Shown here in pieces: positions 31,376-43,519 of a DNA stretch of 64,000 nt (positions within the stretch are counted from its first letter, which is position 1; each line of letters begins with the position of its first letter). Below the pieces are notes generated by a model. It saw only the letters and a program-made list of their open reading frames with translations. It was not told where the DNA came from and made no database searches. Source of the stretch: Phorcus lineatus (Eukaryota; Mollusca; Gastropoda; Trochida; Trochidae); contig OV121095.1 in NCBI GenBank assembly GCA_921293015.1, positions 39,157,484 through 39,221,483 on the forward strand, in the 5' to 3' direction. The translations under genes were made by a program, and so were the position numbers.

Positions 31376-32818
31376 GTGAGGACAATTAATTATCATTATG
31401 TGGTTTTAATTCGCCAAGTTAACTGCAAATTACTAAGTTATACGACAGTTTCACAGAAGTGTCTTTGGTTACCAAATATATCAACACGAGTTGCAAAACG
31501 ATACAAATAGCCGAGCCTTGCCACGGGTGAGATTATTTTTGTCATCAAAAATAATTTGAATTTCGTTTCCATGTAATTATTGGTTTCTCGTAACACTGCA
31601 CTACTATTTGCCTTATAGTCAAAGTCAAAGCAATGCGGCGTCATATTGTTTTAACTTAATTACATTGTGGGGTCATTGTTGAACAAAGTCAGACGACATG
31701 TAATGGGCGATGGTAGGTTTTTCTTTTAAAGATATACTGTCAAAACGATATCTCCAACTTGTAGCAAATAACGCCCTGATCCCAAACGGTTTTGGCGTTA
31801 AAATCTCTTGAAGGGCAAATACTTTGCTTCATTTTCTTTTTACAATGGCATGTTTCGCAATAATGGAACTATACACACACGCATTTTGTATTTGGGGTAA
31901 GGCAGTTATCGCTGAAAATTTTGAACAATAGTTCAATGAGAGATGTACAGAAAGTTAAAGTCCAACGTCTTTAGTCCGCTGGAATATTTCACTGACAGTA
32001 CCTACAATAAAATTTAAACTATAAAATCAAACCGGGCCGTCTTCTTCAAGTGATTAATGTTTTTTTCTCCTTCTACAAATAAAACTTCTGTTTTAGGGAT
32101 ATGATTTACGTCGAAAGCAGTAGTCTCTTTACCATACTGGCGTGTTGATATTTTCGAAATATGTCGTCATCAAGTTTACATATATCTCATCTTTTGGTGT
32201 TTATAATTTGAGTAAATAACATCATTTTTTCTAACATGACACAAAATGATGGCGCCAATAATTATGCCGTGGCTTCCAACATTTTACGATGATTTTGTTT
32301 GAAAACGGATACATTTCTATGAAAAACATTCATATTTAAAATAATGATTATAAAAATCTTTACATTTCTATTCGTTCAATAAATTCGTATGTACGTTACC
32401 TATACACTTTACAAACTCTACAGAAAATATCAATCGACCACAAACGTGATAGATCTACCGTGTATCCATCTAAATGTATGCCTGAAATTACACTTAAATT
32501 AATATTTTCAAACAGGTCACTGCCGCTATCTTTGTCGTTGACATCGGAAATTAATTTTGCAAGCCGTCTTCTGATTGGCCTATCAGAAGGGCCTACAAAA
32601 TCTTAGCACAGAAAAATTTGGTCCCTAATGTCAAGGGCGGAGCGAGAAGAGTTGGAAATCGACGTTGTGAAGATGACTATTAGGATGTTTGATAACTTTA
32701 GGGAGAGGCCACCAAAATCAACATCAAACAACGAAAAAGTTGATTAGCTAAGGAGCCAAGAGCTCTATTTTTATAAACTGTATTGCCAGTTTGTGCAACA
32801 ATTATTTATAACTGACAA
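31376..32818. other. Intron 3 before the MITE; nothing recognised
   Basis: AT-rich intron sequence without recognisable repeats or coding potential. Confidence 0.4.
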
Positions 32819-32883
32819 ATGTTCAGCATTCTCTCCCCACAGAGGTAACTCCGTCATAAATTCCTATACAACCTCTATCTTAA

Positions 32884-35132
32884 AGATAATACATCCACAT
32901 AGGGGGTACGATTCGCGGAAATACTTCATAACACAGTTAAGAATAAATATTAACAACTATTGAGGTTCACATCCACCTGAAAATAGCAGAAAAAACGTGT
33001 TTTATAAACACTTCCGGAAATCAGACGCGAAACGTTTTATTAGCCAATCAGGTGCTAGGGGGGTTGTGACGACATAGACAGGACTCGTAAACGACTGACT
33101 GATCTGTGACCCCTTTGTAGTTGATTGACCATTTTATATGTAGAATATTTGTTACTACTTGTGCCATTTTAAAGTGTCAACTCAATATCGTAACTCCGTG
33201 TTTCTGCTTTGCATGACTGTAACAATGAGATCTCGCTCTTGATGGACTGCCTCTCGGCAACTTCGGGATCTCGTCATTGGGATACGACGATTCCGAGCAG
33301 CTGGTTTTGGCCTTATTAATCAGTTATTAGTGAAAATGAAGATCAAATATTTGATGTGTTTCGTAAATGTACCTCTTGATTCGCGATTTGCCCCCTTCAT
33401 AAAAACGTGCTAATGTATTTTGCATAGTAAGGATACAGATTATTGTTGTTCTGTGTGAGTATAAAGATAACGAGTGTGGTACTAATCTAGAGTGACTTAG
33501 CCAAAATTGTCAATAATAATACAACATTTATTGTTAATTGTGATGTAAGTTAAAGCCTGCTTGGTTGTATTGTAAATATGAAATTCTTTTTCAGTTTAAA
33601 TATTTCAACCAATTAAAAATATTAACGCTGAAAAGCATATTATTTCCATTCCTTCTGTACTTTAGTACCGATATTTTACTAGAGAGAGCTTTTTAGTTAC
33701 CTAACACTACTTTTTCACACCAGACAATATAGTCATAAGGTTATTACCTACAAGTCTACATGAAATGCCACACACCTGTACATTATGGCAATTAAGCAAT
33801 AAACTTAATGACCTCAACACCTGGCACATTTCCAATAGGTAATACACAAGGCACTGATTAGTTATCTTAACTTTATCCTCACACTTGATCAACAGCCTTT
33901 ATTGATACTTGCAATTGATGAAGGTAATTCGGTTTGTCAATACACGTGACACATGACAATATATTAACAAATCTGAATTACTAAATGACCTATTTCATTC
34001 TGCAATGTTTATCAATATCAAATAGGTTATAAATTATCCACTGTAAGGCTACATAAACTGGTAAATGTTTCTCCGGGGCAGCTTTATGACTTTAATGTTA
34101 CTTTTTGTTGCTTCTGAAATGACGCTGTAGCAAGAAATTTTAGTTTTTCATAAATGTAACCAAAACTGTAGTGTCAACATACAAACATAAGTGACTTGCC
34201 CACATTTTTGTATGTAACCTTAGAGTAATCAGCACCAAAAAAAATTATATATACCCCAAAACTATTTACAGACTAATCTAAAGAGACATAAATTCATACT
34301 GCAGATAAAAACTCAACATTCGTCTGCAAAATAATTAATTATAGTCAACTCCCCAAAAGTTTCATGATTATTTGATTTTATGATTATTTGATTATTTATC
34401 CCACCTCCCCCTGAATAGAATTTTTAATTAGCCTTTCTTACAAATTCCTTACCCTCTTTCGTTCCCTATCCTCAAAGTATTTCCGTCCGTTTTCTCTTCC
34501 GATATGGTTGACTGTTATATCTCGCTGGACAGACGGGTAGCGGGCCTGTTATCATCTTCATCTGTTTATTATTAAACTGTTGGTACCGCATTTTTGACGA
34601 GTCTTTTCCTTTTTTGGGCAAGTCCAAAGTCCGTTTTGAAATCGTAGGAAAGATCATAACAGTCCCCTGTGAAATGATCGGAGCAGATGACAGACCTGTC
34701 ATTGGGACTCCACTTCGCTCTTTTCTTGCTATATAAGAAACTTTGACAAATTCGCGAATTGGACAGGATTCTTCGGAAACCGATGCCGTTGTATGTCTCC
34801 TGATTTATTATTAGTACAGTTGGCAGCAACGCAGGAAGAAGGCATGTCTCTTTCGCAATGAAAACGTAGACGAATGCGACCCATATCTGCATTTATATAT
34901 ACTTGTTTACAAACAAACGCGGAGCATCCGTCACATCCGCCGAAGGAGAGCTCAAGCCACTCTAGGGACTTTTCTAATTGGGCTTTCGAGGTGGCCAATT
35001 TCTACGCACTTTGAACCGTTATATCTTTTTAATTAAAGGACGCATCGAAACTCTGCTGTTTTATTTACTTGAATGTATTTTCTTTATGAAAATTGGGATT
35101 GAAGTCGGATACAAAACTGGGATATATTATCT
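32884..35132 (-). mobile_element. TTAA-flanked, THAP-bearing DNA transposon (Kolobok-like) nested in MITE copy 2
   Basis: TTAA flanks the insertion at 32,880-32,883 and 35,133-35,136. In copy 1 of the host MITE the site reads CTTAATACG, a single TTAA. The insertion ends are short inverted repeats: AGATAATACATCC at the left, and AGATAATATATCC reading in from the right (12/13). A THAP-domain exon lies on its minus strand. TTAA target choice together with a THAP domain is the profile of Kolobok transposons; piggyBac shares TTAA but not THAP. No catalytic domain was recognised, so this copy is probably non-autonomous or decayed. Confidence 0.8.
34445..34998 (-). pseudogene. THAP zinc-finger exon of the TTAA element (frameshifted)
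   Basis: Two overlapping minus-strand frames make up one THAP domain. The first part has MPSSCVAANCTNN (C-x4-C) and RHRFPKNP. The second, shifted part has KRAKWSPNDRSVICSDHF (the conserved W and the C-x2-H pair) and ends in KNAVPTV, the AVPTΦ signature. Coding-like sequence may run on to a donor, GGTAAGG, near 34,455. THAP domains bind DNA and are used by P, Kolobok and ISL2EU transposases. The frameshift argues that this copy is dead. Confidence 0.75.
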
Positions 35133-35504
35133 TTAATACGGAGATTTCCCGGGCACGAAATGTTGAACGCTGATTGGATGCAATCAAAGTTAGTTGTGCA
35201 ATCAGCGACGCCGTTTCAAAAGTTATCATTCAAATCGCCTAAGTAATTCCCGTAAGTTTTACGAAAGCTAAACTTTATTCGAATATGCACCTTGCACTTT
35301 GAGTCGTCTTTACAGAACACATACGCCTCATTTTGCGACTGCATCATTGCATAGGCCTATGTGACAACAAATATGTCATTCATGTATCAGTTGTTTTCAT
35401 TGGCTGAACAATTATCAGGTAATTTAAGTTGCAATATTGTCCCGCTAGTGTGAAACCAAGAATTTATAACGGAGCTACCTCTGTTGGGAGCGAATGATGT
35501 TCAG

Positions 35505-36247
35505 ATGCCATAAAGAACCTCAAAAGAGTCAATATTACTTGGCGACTCTGTAAACAATATGATGATGAGACAATATTAGCACAAATTCGTACATGTATAT
35601 GAAAACGTATGAGAAAACCATCCTCATATGCCTGTGAACAACCGAGAAAAGAGGAAGGTTACCAATTAACTTAAAACTATGGCTTAACATTTATATTTGC
35701 GTATATTTGACTCCTCACTTTATCAGTATAATAGTGTCTACGTCATCTACCTTTTCAATTGAGCTTTGACCAGTCCATGAACAAACATATGTCAGCGACC
35801 GATTTCGAACCATTTGACGCTTCTATAAAGTTTTTTTATGTGATCTCATACAACCAAACTAAGTAAAATTAAATGCAACATTATATGTCCCTAAGTCCAT
35901 AGGGGACCTAAACATTACATCTATAGTCTTAACTAAATTGCATGTGGTCAAAATTTGGATTTTCCCTGCAATCGGTTTGAACCTTTTTATATAGGCCTTG
36001 TCCTTTTCATTCTTCTTTCTTGTCAGTTTCTCCTTTGCATATATTTGCTACACTACTAAGTTAGGCGCATTGGCAGTTAACAAGGTTAATTGTGAAGTGT
36101 TTTAGTGTTAATTTTTGGATAATCCATTTGATCTCAATACAAACACCTTGTTATAGATACGTGTATGATTGAATCGGTCATCTATGCAAGGTTCGATGCT
36201 TTGTGTGAGCCTTGCTTACTTTTTGTTTACTTTCGTAATTATTTAAG
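35505..36247. other. End of intron 3; nothing recognised
   Basis: No repeat was identified. The acceptor before exon 4 is weak (TCGTAATTATTTAAG). Confidence 0.35.
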
Positions 36248-36439
36248 GCGAAATCCCTGCAAGACGAGCTTTGGAAGTTCATCGATTCCGGGAAGAATGA
36301 GGAAGGACAGGTGTGGCCCATAGTAAAGCAGATCATTCTGAGGGTACCAAGCTCTGACCTGTGTACCAGTGGCATTGTGTTCATTGATCTTCCGGGTGTT
36401 GGAGATTCGAACGCGGCAAGAGACGGGGTTGCTAGGAAG
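36248..36439 (+). CDS. GTPase gene exon 4: G3 motif
   Basis: The exon has 64 full codons ending at the strong donor GTAAGC (36,440). CTSGIVFIDLPGVGDSNAAR is the family G3 strand and switch II (D-x2-G at residues 213-216). The upstream part, AKSLQDELWKFIDSG, is helical. The acceptor is weak, but the phase and the preserved motif support the exon strongly. Confidence 0.85.
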
Positions 36440-36811
36440 GTAAGCAAGATCAATAGAATATCAGAAATAGTAAGCTCCTGAAACTGAATATAATATGTAG
36501 TATATAAAGTAACAACATCGATTAGGGAAAGAGAATGACTTCATATATACGAATGAATGTTAATGAATATTTTTTATTGTCAATTGTATAAGTTACACTC
36601 ATGCTTATCAAACAGTATGACATTTTAGTTTTGAAAGTAAAGTCATTCGTTACTTTTCCTCATTGTATTCTGCGATGGTATATTTTATGTAATAAAAGGC
36701 GAAGAATTTAGGAAGATTAATATTTGATCTTTTGAAAAAGGTATTATTCTTTGGCTGAACAATATCATCTTGTTAAAGGATGAATCAGGAATCATTTCGT
36801 TTCATTTGCAG

Positions 36812-36987
36812 TATGTGCTGGATTCTGATGTGCTTATGGTTGTCACAAACATTAGGCGCGCAGTCGATAGTAAGACGGCTGAAGACGTTATAGGGAAACG
36901 CATGCACCGCAAAACCAAGATGGATGGGCTTCGAACGGTCATCGTCTGTACACATTCTGATGTAGTAGAGCCCGAGGAAGTTATAGA
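36812..36987 (+). CDS. GTPase gene exon 5: G4 region with THSD
   Basis: The acceptor TTCATTTGCAG is followed by 58 codons plus two bases, and the donor is GTATGT. The start YVLDSDVLMVVTNIRRAVD is the strand after switch II. TVIVCTHSDVVEP takes the place of the G4 T/NKxD motif, with histidine instead of lysine (residues 277-280). The split codon (GA + G) joins exactly to exon 6. Confidence 0.85.
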
Positions 36988-38694
36988 GTATGTTTCAAAT
37001 CTCGCACCTTTTCTTTTCTTTTCACTTCACTCGCTCGGATCTATATCCAAATGGTTATATGATTAGATATTTAATTTCATTTTATATTCGGTTTAAGAGA
37101 TATTCACTGATTGGTTGGGGATTCCGTGAATCCGTGATCAAAATGAGCTCGTATCCATAAATTTCGGCGAAGTGGTACCCTCAACGCAATTGTTCAATTC
37201 ATACAGCTTTTTGAAATCGAAACATACTGTTGGTTATCTCATCCATAATAAGTGATTTGTAAATCCACAGGAGGTGTCGACTTGGCACCAAGGATTATCA
37301 TTTTAGTACACCATTAGTTAGATAACTACAATAACAATTTTGACCAACAACAATATTTGAATCCCACTCCTGATTGAAAAAACGATTGTGATCGAGCATT
37401 ATCCAGAATTAGAATTTTCACAGAAGTAGTGGAGGGATTCACACTAATATTTCTCAGATCTATACATCGAAAACTCGAATACTCCTGTTTGAGATCACTG
37501 TGGAGATGTATATTTCAGGTCATAATTGGTGACTCGACGACAGACAAAAGCTACGTTCTTCGCCAATTCAGCTGCATGTTTAACTTACACTAACATTTAA
37601 GATATTTTCGTTAAAAATACCTACTTAAACGTAAAAGCCCGGCGTCATGGTATTTTTATTTGCATGTTATTTGGAATGCAAATATAAAAAATATCTATCA
37701 TGCATGTCCAGACGAAATGTGACTAAAATAAGTTACGAGGTTGTGAGCCGATCAGGACTTAAAAACAGGTTCTTAACACGCTCCCCATTTTTTGCCAAAA
37801 AGGCAACATTTTAAAAAGATATCCCTAAATATGATATCAGCCAAAATCTCCAATGTCTTGAAAACACTGATAAAAATCCATGGAATATGAAGAGGCCTTG
37901 TGTCTTTTGAAAGATCACCTAATTTAAGACAATTATTTTTTTTAACCTTGATAAGATAGATCAAAACATTATATTCTCATCATGAATATTTAATTGTAAA
38001 ATAATTGTTAGATGGACAGAAAATGTGTAAGTCATATGAAGGACCTGTCGGCGTGTAATCGTTTTCTCTACCACTTAAAGGAACTATTCCCTGATTTAAA
38101 AATTCTTAGAATAACTTGGTTATATAGTTTTTTTGGAATAATAAAAATAACGGAGAGAACACTCAGCAACTCCAATATTTTCAGTTTCAGTTTTGATAAG
38201 CTACAAAAGATGTGTGTTATTATCTCGCAACGAAGTGTTCTGTTCTAGCATCAAAGAGAAAAATAAAGATTCCTTCGATTTGACCTCTTTCAATGAGCGA
38301 TCAGGTCAAGAGGAATGGTAGGGGGCAGGGGTAAGAGGGTCGCCGGAGGGGGCTAGCATGTTTGTAGCTGCTTTTGATGTTATATGGAATATTACCAGCA
38401 CTAAGCAAGGATATGCAGAACTTTTGAAATGCACTACCTTGCAAAATGCTGATTATAAACTAACATTGAGTCCACAGGACAAAGGCCTAATATTTGACGT
38501 GCTAGTTTCAAGTCTGGTTTTCAACCCTCGATAAAATAAATAATGCAATATCTGATAACCAGCTGAACCAATGGCTCTCTGTGGTGTCACTAGAGGTCCT
38601 CCAATGATTCTCGAACATTTCCCCTTGTTGTCATTACTTTCTATTGGTATTGCGTTGACTATTGAAAAGTAGAATATTTAAAATACATTTACAG
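36988..38694. other. Intron 5; nothing recognised
   Basis: No repeat or element was identified in 1.7 kb of AT-rich sequence; short open frames lack motifs. Confidence 0.4.
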
Positions 38695-38803
38695 GAGGCT
38701 TGACGTACCTGAGGCGGCTGAAATGACTGAGGAGTTAAATAAGTTAGAAAAGTTGAAACAGGAAAAAGACCGGCAAGTAAAGGCACTAAAGGCAGAAAAC
38801 AAG
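38695..38803 (+). CDS. GTPase gene exon 6 (coiled-coil start)
   Basis: The acceptor ATACATTTACAG supplies the last base of the split glutamate codon. Then 36 codons follow: RLDVPEAAEMTEELNKLEKL and KQEKDRQVKALKAENK. The exon is strongly charged and heptad-like, so a coiled coil is expected. The donor is GTCAGT. Confidence 0.78.
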
Positions 38804-39306
38804 GTCAGTTTGAAGATAAAAATTAAACATTAAACTTATTTTCGATTCAATTGGCAGAATCATGTATAATGATTGAGTACTGCTCTCATTTGTCTTCTAC
38901 AATTACCAACAGATATTTGGGAAATTCCCTTCAAGTGATTACCACCTTACTATTTTTAGAATTTCTTTCATTGGCACTTGATGTGATTAACTTTAATGGC
39001 AATCGCTTTAGTAAGAATATAACATCTGCACACTGTATAACCGACTTTTGAACGTGATTTAGTTTAAATGTCCTCGCTTGCGTGACAATTGAATAAGTAT
39101 AGTTTTAATATATTGCTTTCACGGAATAACGAAGTTACTTATCTTGTTATTTTGTTTCAATTTGTTTATATGGAGAACAGCAATACAATAATGTCTTTTA
39201 TTTGTTTATTTTTTTATAGTAATCGATATGTTGTTGTGTACATCAACATCACGTGAGAAATCAACAAAGTGGCAAGTAATATTGATTGAAATACGATAAA
39301 AGGTAA
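38804..39306. other. Intron 6 before the fold-back element; nothing recognised
   Basis: AT-rich sequence ending in TAA (39,304-39,306), which recurs just beyond the other end of the fold-back element. Confidence 0.4.
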
Positions 39307-39699
39307 TAGTCCGCCGGCCCAGAGGGGTCCCCATGCACCCCCCCCATGGCAGACTGAGACTAACTTTTTTTGAAGCCTTGACATGTCTATTATGCAAATT
39401 GGACTGGTAACAGTGTATAAACTGGGACGAAATGTGTCATTTTTACATATTTCCATGGGTACCCCCCTCAGTCACTTATTCTCTGAAGCGTCACACCAAA
39501 AGGTGGATATCCCCATATCTTTGGTTCTAATTATCATAGAACCATAATCTTGGTATCTAAATGTATGTTTATAAGGTCACTGAATCCATTGACAGACATT
39601 TCAGATAGCTACCATAGGTCATTTGTACGAAATTTTAGGTTTCCATTACAAAAACTCATCATTCATGACTTCGACCGGTCACAATTCTATTTTCTCTTC

Positions 39700-40490
39700 T
39701 CTACAGTTAATGGATATCATTTTATTTTACATTATTTGCACTGATAGTAGAATTATGAGTACCTGTAACCATTTTGTGTACCTATGTGTACTTATAACAA
39801 ACAAATTAAGTGTCCAAAAGCAAACCAAGGGACCTACCGTTAATCTACTATCATTGAAATACACCAACTCAGCCTTGGAAATTTTTTTTTCTTCCTCTCT
39901 ATAGTTAATGTATATGATTTTATTTTACATTATTTGCACTGAGAATAGAATCTTGAGTACTTGTAACCCTTTTGTGTACTTATGTGTACTTATAACACAT
40001 AAATTAAGTGTCCAAAAGTAAACCAAGGGACCTACCGTTAATCTACTATCATTGAAATACACCAACTGAGCTTTGGAAAAAACTATTTTTTCTTCTCTAC
40101 AGTGAATGTATATCACTTTATTTTACATTATTTGCACTGAGAATAGAATATTGAGTACTTGCAACCCTTTTGTGTACTTATGTGTACTTATAACACATAA
40201 ATTAAGTGTCCAAAAGCAAACCAAGGGACCTACCGCTAATCCACTATCATTGAAATACACCAACTCAGCCTTGGTAAAACACTATTTTTTCTTCTCTAAA
40301 GTTAATGTATACTATTTTATTTAACATTATTTGCACTTAGAGTAGAATTATGGATACTTGCAACTCTTTTGTGTATTTGTGTACTTATATCAACCAAGGT
40401 TAAGTGTCCAAAAGCTAACTAAGGGGCCTACAATTAATCTACTATCATTGAAATACACCAAATCAGCCTTGGAAAAAACTCACAATTTTG
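39700..40490 (+). repeat. 198-bp tandem array, four units, left arm
   Basis: The phrase TGTCCAAAAG recurs at 39,811, 40,009, 40,207 and 40,405, exactly 198 bp apart. Each unit also carries a form of AAGGGACCTACCGTTAATCT and AATACACCAACTCAGCCTTG. The last unit is the most diverged. The same array is mirrored at about 42,729-43,519. Confidence 0.95.
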
Positions 40491-41823
40491 TATTTTGTTT
40501 TACTGTTTTACTTCTAAATCATTGGGGATTTAAAGGGTTCAAAGAAGAAAGATAACACATAGGTATTAATTCCGTCATTACACACATCACAGGCATGTAG
40601 TACAGGAGTACATTCTTGCAAATTATTCATTTTTAATCTCCATATGACTGTTTGAATCAGCTGCTTTTTGGACATCAGCAATTTATCAAAATCCTAGTTT
40701 TAAGAGAGAGCATCATCATCAATAACATCACTATACACCACACACCACAACAACGTTCATTATCATCCTCAAAGCTGTCACGTTGCGGGGCCTTGATGTC
40801 GACCAACTCTCTAGGAAGAGCGCACTGGCTCTAGCTTCACACCCATAAGAGTCGAACTATGTCTCTCATCAGCAACAAGAACAACAGACATTTGAACAGA
40901 GATGTATTCTATAGAGCCTCCTGCTAAATGAAATGCATTGTATGATACTCTAGGCTTTTGATGGTATCATGACAGTGTCCATGTTACATTGTTTGACTCA
41001 TGTTCACAGCAATAGACATTCAGTTACAGACAGCCAACTTTATCAATAGTTTCTGTCAGGTCCACCATAGACAGCAAAATAAATCCTTATAGGTCTTTTA
41101 TAAGTGATATGTACATAAGGAAGACACACTTTATCTTAAAATTCACGTTCCTGAGTACATCATTACCTTGCAATGAGCCTAATCCGATGAGTCCAGCTTC
41201 AAGTGGGATAAGAATGTCTGAGAAACAACTTCCATCCATTTACTTGCCACGCATCCTTATATATGATCATTCCACTCGGAATGTTCTTATGACTATGATA
41301 TGGTTTTTATATCTATCATTGTTATGCCATGTGATAGGACATGCCTTCATTGAAACTTCCAGATCAAATGTGGTTAGACTGAATGTTGAAACCTAGATTA
41401 CTATTAAGCACCTTCTGTGTTGATTTGCTGAAGAAAGCACAACTTAACCACATGGATACATCATATATGTGTGATAGTAACTTTAGGCCTTTTGCGGATT
41501 GTCATGTAACCACTGCAGTTCTGTTGTCTAGAGATGCAGACATATTTTGTTTCATATATCTATTGATAAAATTACAGCATTAAGTTTCTCGTTTCTACGG
41601 TGACTTCAAAGTTTTCATTGTCAGATCAAGTGGCTCTTAGCTTGTGCCATCAGATTTGTTTGGTGAGCAAGGTGCCTTCAAATGTGCATTTACTGGAAAT
41701 CCATATTGTATTACATTCTCATATGATTAATCTTGATAATTAGGTTTCCTCACTATTGTTTAATGTTTACTTGTTGTGGTTAAATGTACCAAAATTCATA
41801 TATCCTACAACCAACCGGATTGA

Positions 41824-41899
41824 GTAATGATGTACTCAGGAACGTGAATTTTAAGATAAAGTTTGTCTTCCTTATGTACATATCACTTATAAAAGACCT
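41824..41899 (-). repeat. 76-bp extra copy of an arm segment at the loop edge
   Basis: The sequence from TAATGATGTACTCAGGAACG to AAAAGACCTA repeats 42,053-42,130 in the right arm in the same orientation, with about one substitution. It abuts the inner end of the right arm, consistent with template switching when the arm was made. Confidence 0.85.
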
Positions 41900-42728
41900 A
41901 TGATAGATATAAAAACCATATCATAGTCATAAGAACATACCGAGTGGAATGATCATATATAAGGATGCGTGGCAAGTAAATGGATGGAAGTTGTTTCTCA
42001 GACATTCTTATCCCACTTGAAGCTGGACTCATCGGATTAGGCTCATTGCAAGGTAATGATGTACTCAGGAACGTGAATTTTAAGATAAAGTGTGTCTTCC
42101 TTATGTACATATCACTTATAAAAGACCTATAAGGATTTATTTTGCTGTCTATGGTGGACCTGACAGAAACTATTGATAAAGTTGGCTGTCTGCAACTGAA
42201 TGTCTATTGCTGTGAACATGAGTCAAACAATGTAACATGGACACTGTCATGATACCATCAAAAGCCTAGAGTATCATACAATGCATTTCATTTAGCAGGA
42301 GGCTCTATAGAATACATCTCTGTTCAAATGTCTGTTGTTCTTGTTGCTGATGAGAGACATAGTTCGACTCTTATGGGTGGGAAGCTAGAGCCAGTGCGCT
42401 CTTCCTAGAGAGTTGGTCGACATCAAGGCCCCGCAACGTGACAGCTTTGAGGATGATAATGAACGTTGTTGTGGTGTGTGGTGTATAGTGATGTTATTGA
42501 TGATGATGCTCTCTCTTAAAACTAGGATTTTGATAAATTGCTGATGTCCAAAAAGCAGCTGATTCAAACAGTCATATGGAGATTAAAAATGAATAATTTG
42601 CAAGAATGTACTCCTGTACTACATGCCTGTGATGTGTGTAATGACGGAATTAATACCTATGTGTTATCTTTCTTCTTTGAACCCTTTAAATCCCCAATGA
42701 TTTAGAAGTAAAACAGTAAAACAAAATA

Positions 42729-43519
42729 CAAAATTGTGAGTTTTTTCCAAGGCTGATTTGGTGTATTTCAATGATAGTAGATTAATTGTAGGCCCCTTAG
42801 TTAGCTTTTGGACACTTAACCTTGGTTGATATAAGTACACAAATACACAAAAGAGTTGCAAGTATCCATAATTCTACTCTAAGTGCAAATAATGTTAAAT
42901 AAAATAGTATACATTAACTTTAGAGAAGAAAAAATAGTGTTTTACCAAGGCTGAGTTGGTGTATTTCAATGATAGTGGATTAGCGGTAGGTCCCTTGGTT
43001 TGCTTTTGGACACTTAATTTATGTGTTATAAGTACACATAAGTACACAAAAGGGTTGCAAGTACTCAATATTCTATTCTCAGTGCAAATAATGTAAAATA
43101 AAGTGATATACATTCACTGTAGAGAAGAAAAAATAGTTTTTTCCAAAGCTCAGTTGGTGTATTTCAATGATAGTAGATTAACGGTAGGTCCCTTGGTTTA
43201 CTTTTGGACACTTAATTTATGTGTTATAAGTACACATAAGTACACAAAAGGGTTACAAGTACTCAAGATTCTATTCTCAGTGCAAATAATGTAAAATAAA
43301 ATCATATACATTAACTATAGAGAGGAAGAAAAAAAAAATTCCAAGGCTGAGTTGGTGTATTTCAATGATAGTAGATTAACGGTAGGTCCCTTGGTTTGCT
43401 TTTGGACACTTAATTTGTTTGTTATAAGTACACATAGGTACACAAAATGGTTACAGGTACTCATAATTCTACTATCAGTGCAAATAATGTAAAATAAAAT
43501 GATATCCATTAACTGTAGA
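42729..43519 (-). repeat. 198-bp tandem array, four units, right arm (mirror)
   Basis: Reverse-complement counterpart of 39,700-40,490. The same unit length and the same order of diverged units reversed show that the array existed before the arms were duplicated. Confidence 0.95.

Larger units (their letters stand above)
32819..35504. mobile_element. MITE copy 2 with perfect 8-bp target duplication, split by a TTAA element
   Basis: ATGTTCAG flanks the unit perfectly at 32,819-32,826 and 35,497-35,504. The MITE sequence is 32,827-32,883 plus 35,137-35,496, together about 417 bp. It is inverted relative to copy 1 at 4,141-4,594. The same TIR opens both ends (CATTCTCTCCCCACAGAG; complement of GAGCGAATG at the right). 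Copy 1 shows uninterrupted sequence at the point where copy 2 carries a 2.25-kb insertion, so copy 1 serves as the empty site. Confidence 0.9.

Noticed and set aside
31371..31376. Alternative donor GTAATG for exon 3
   Set aside because: It would leave one extra base and break the phase with exon 4; GTGAGG at 31,376 keeps it.
36178..36453. 91-residue minus-strand open frame
   Set aside because: It is the complement of GTPase exon 4, whose + strand translation carries DLPGVGD and correct splice borders.
39811..40414. Regularly spaced repeat considered as a CRISPR array
   Set aside because: The unit is 198 bp and repeated along its whole length, with no short repeats and unique spacers, in an animal genome.
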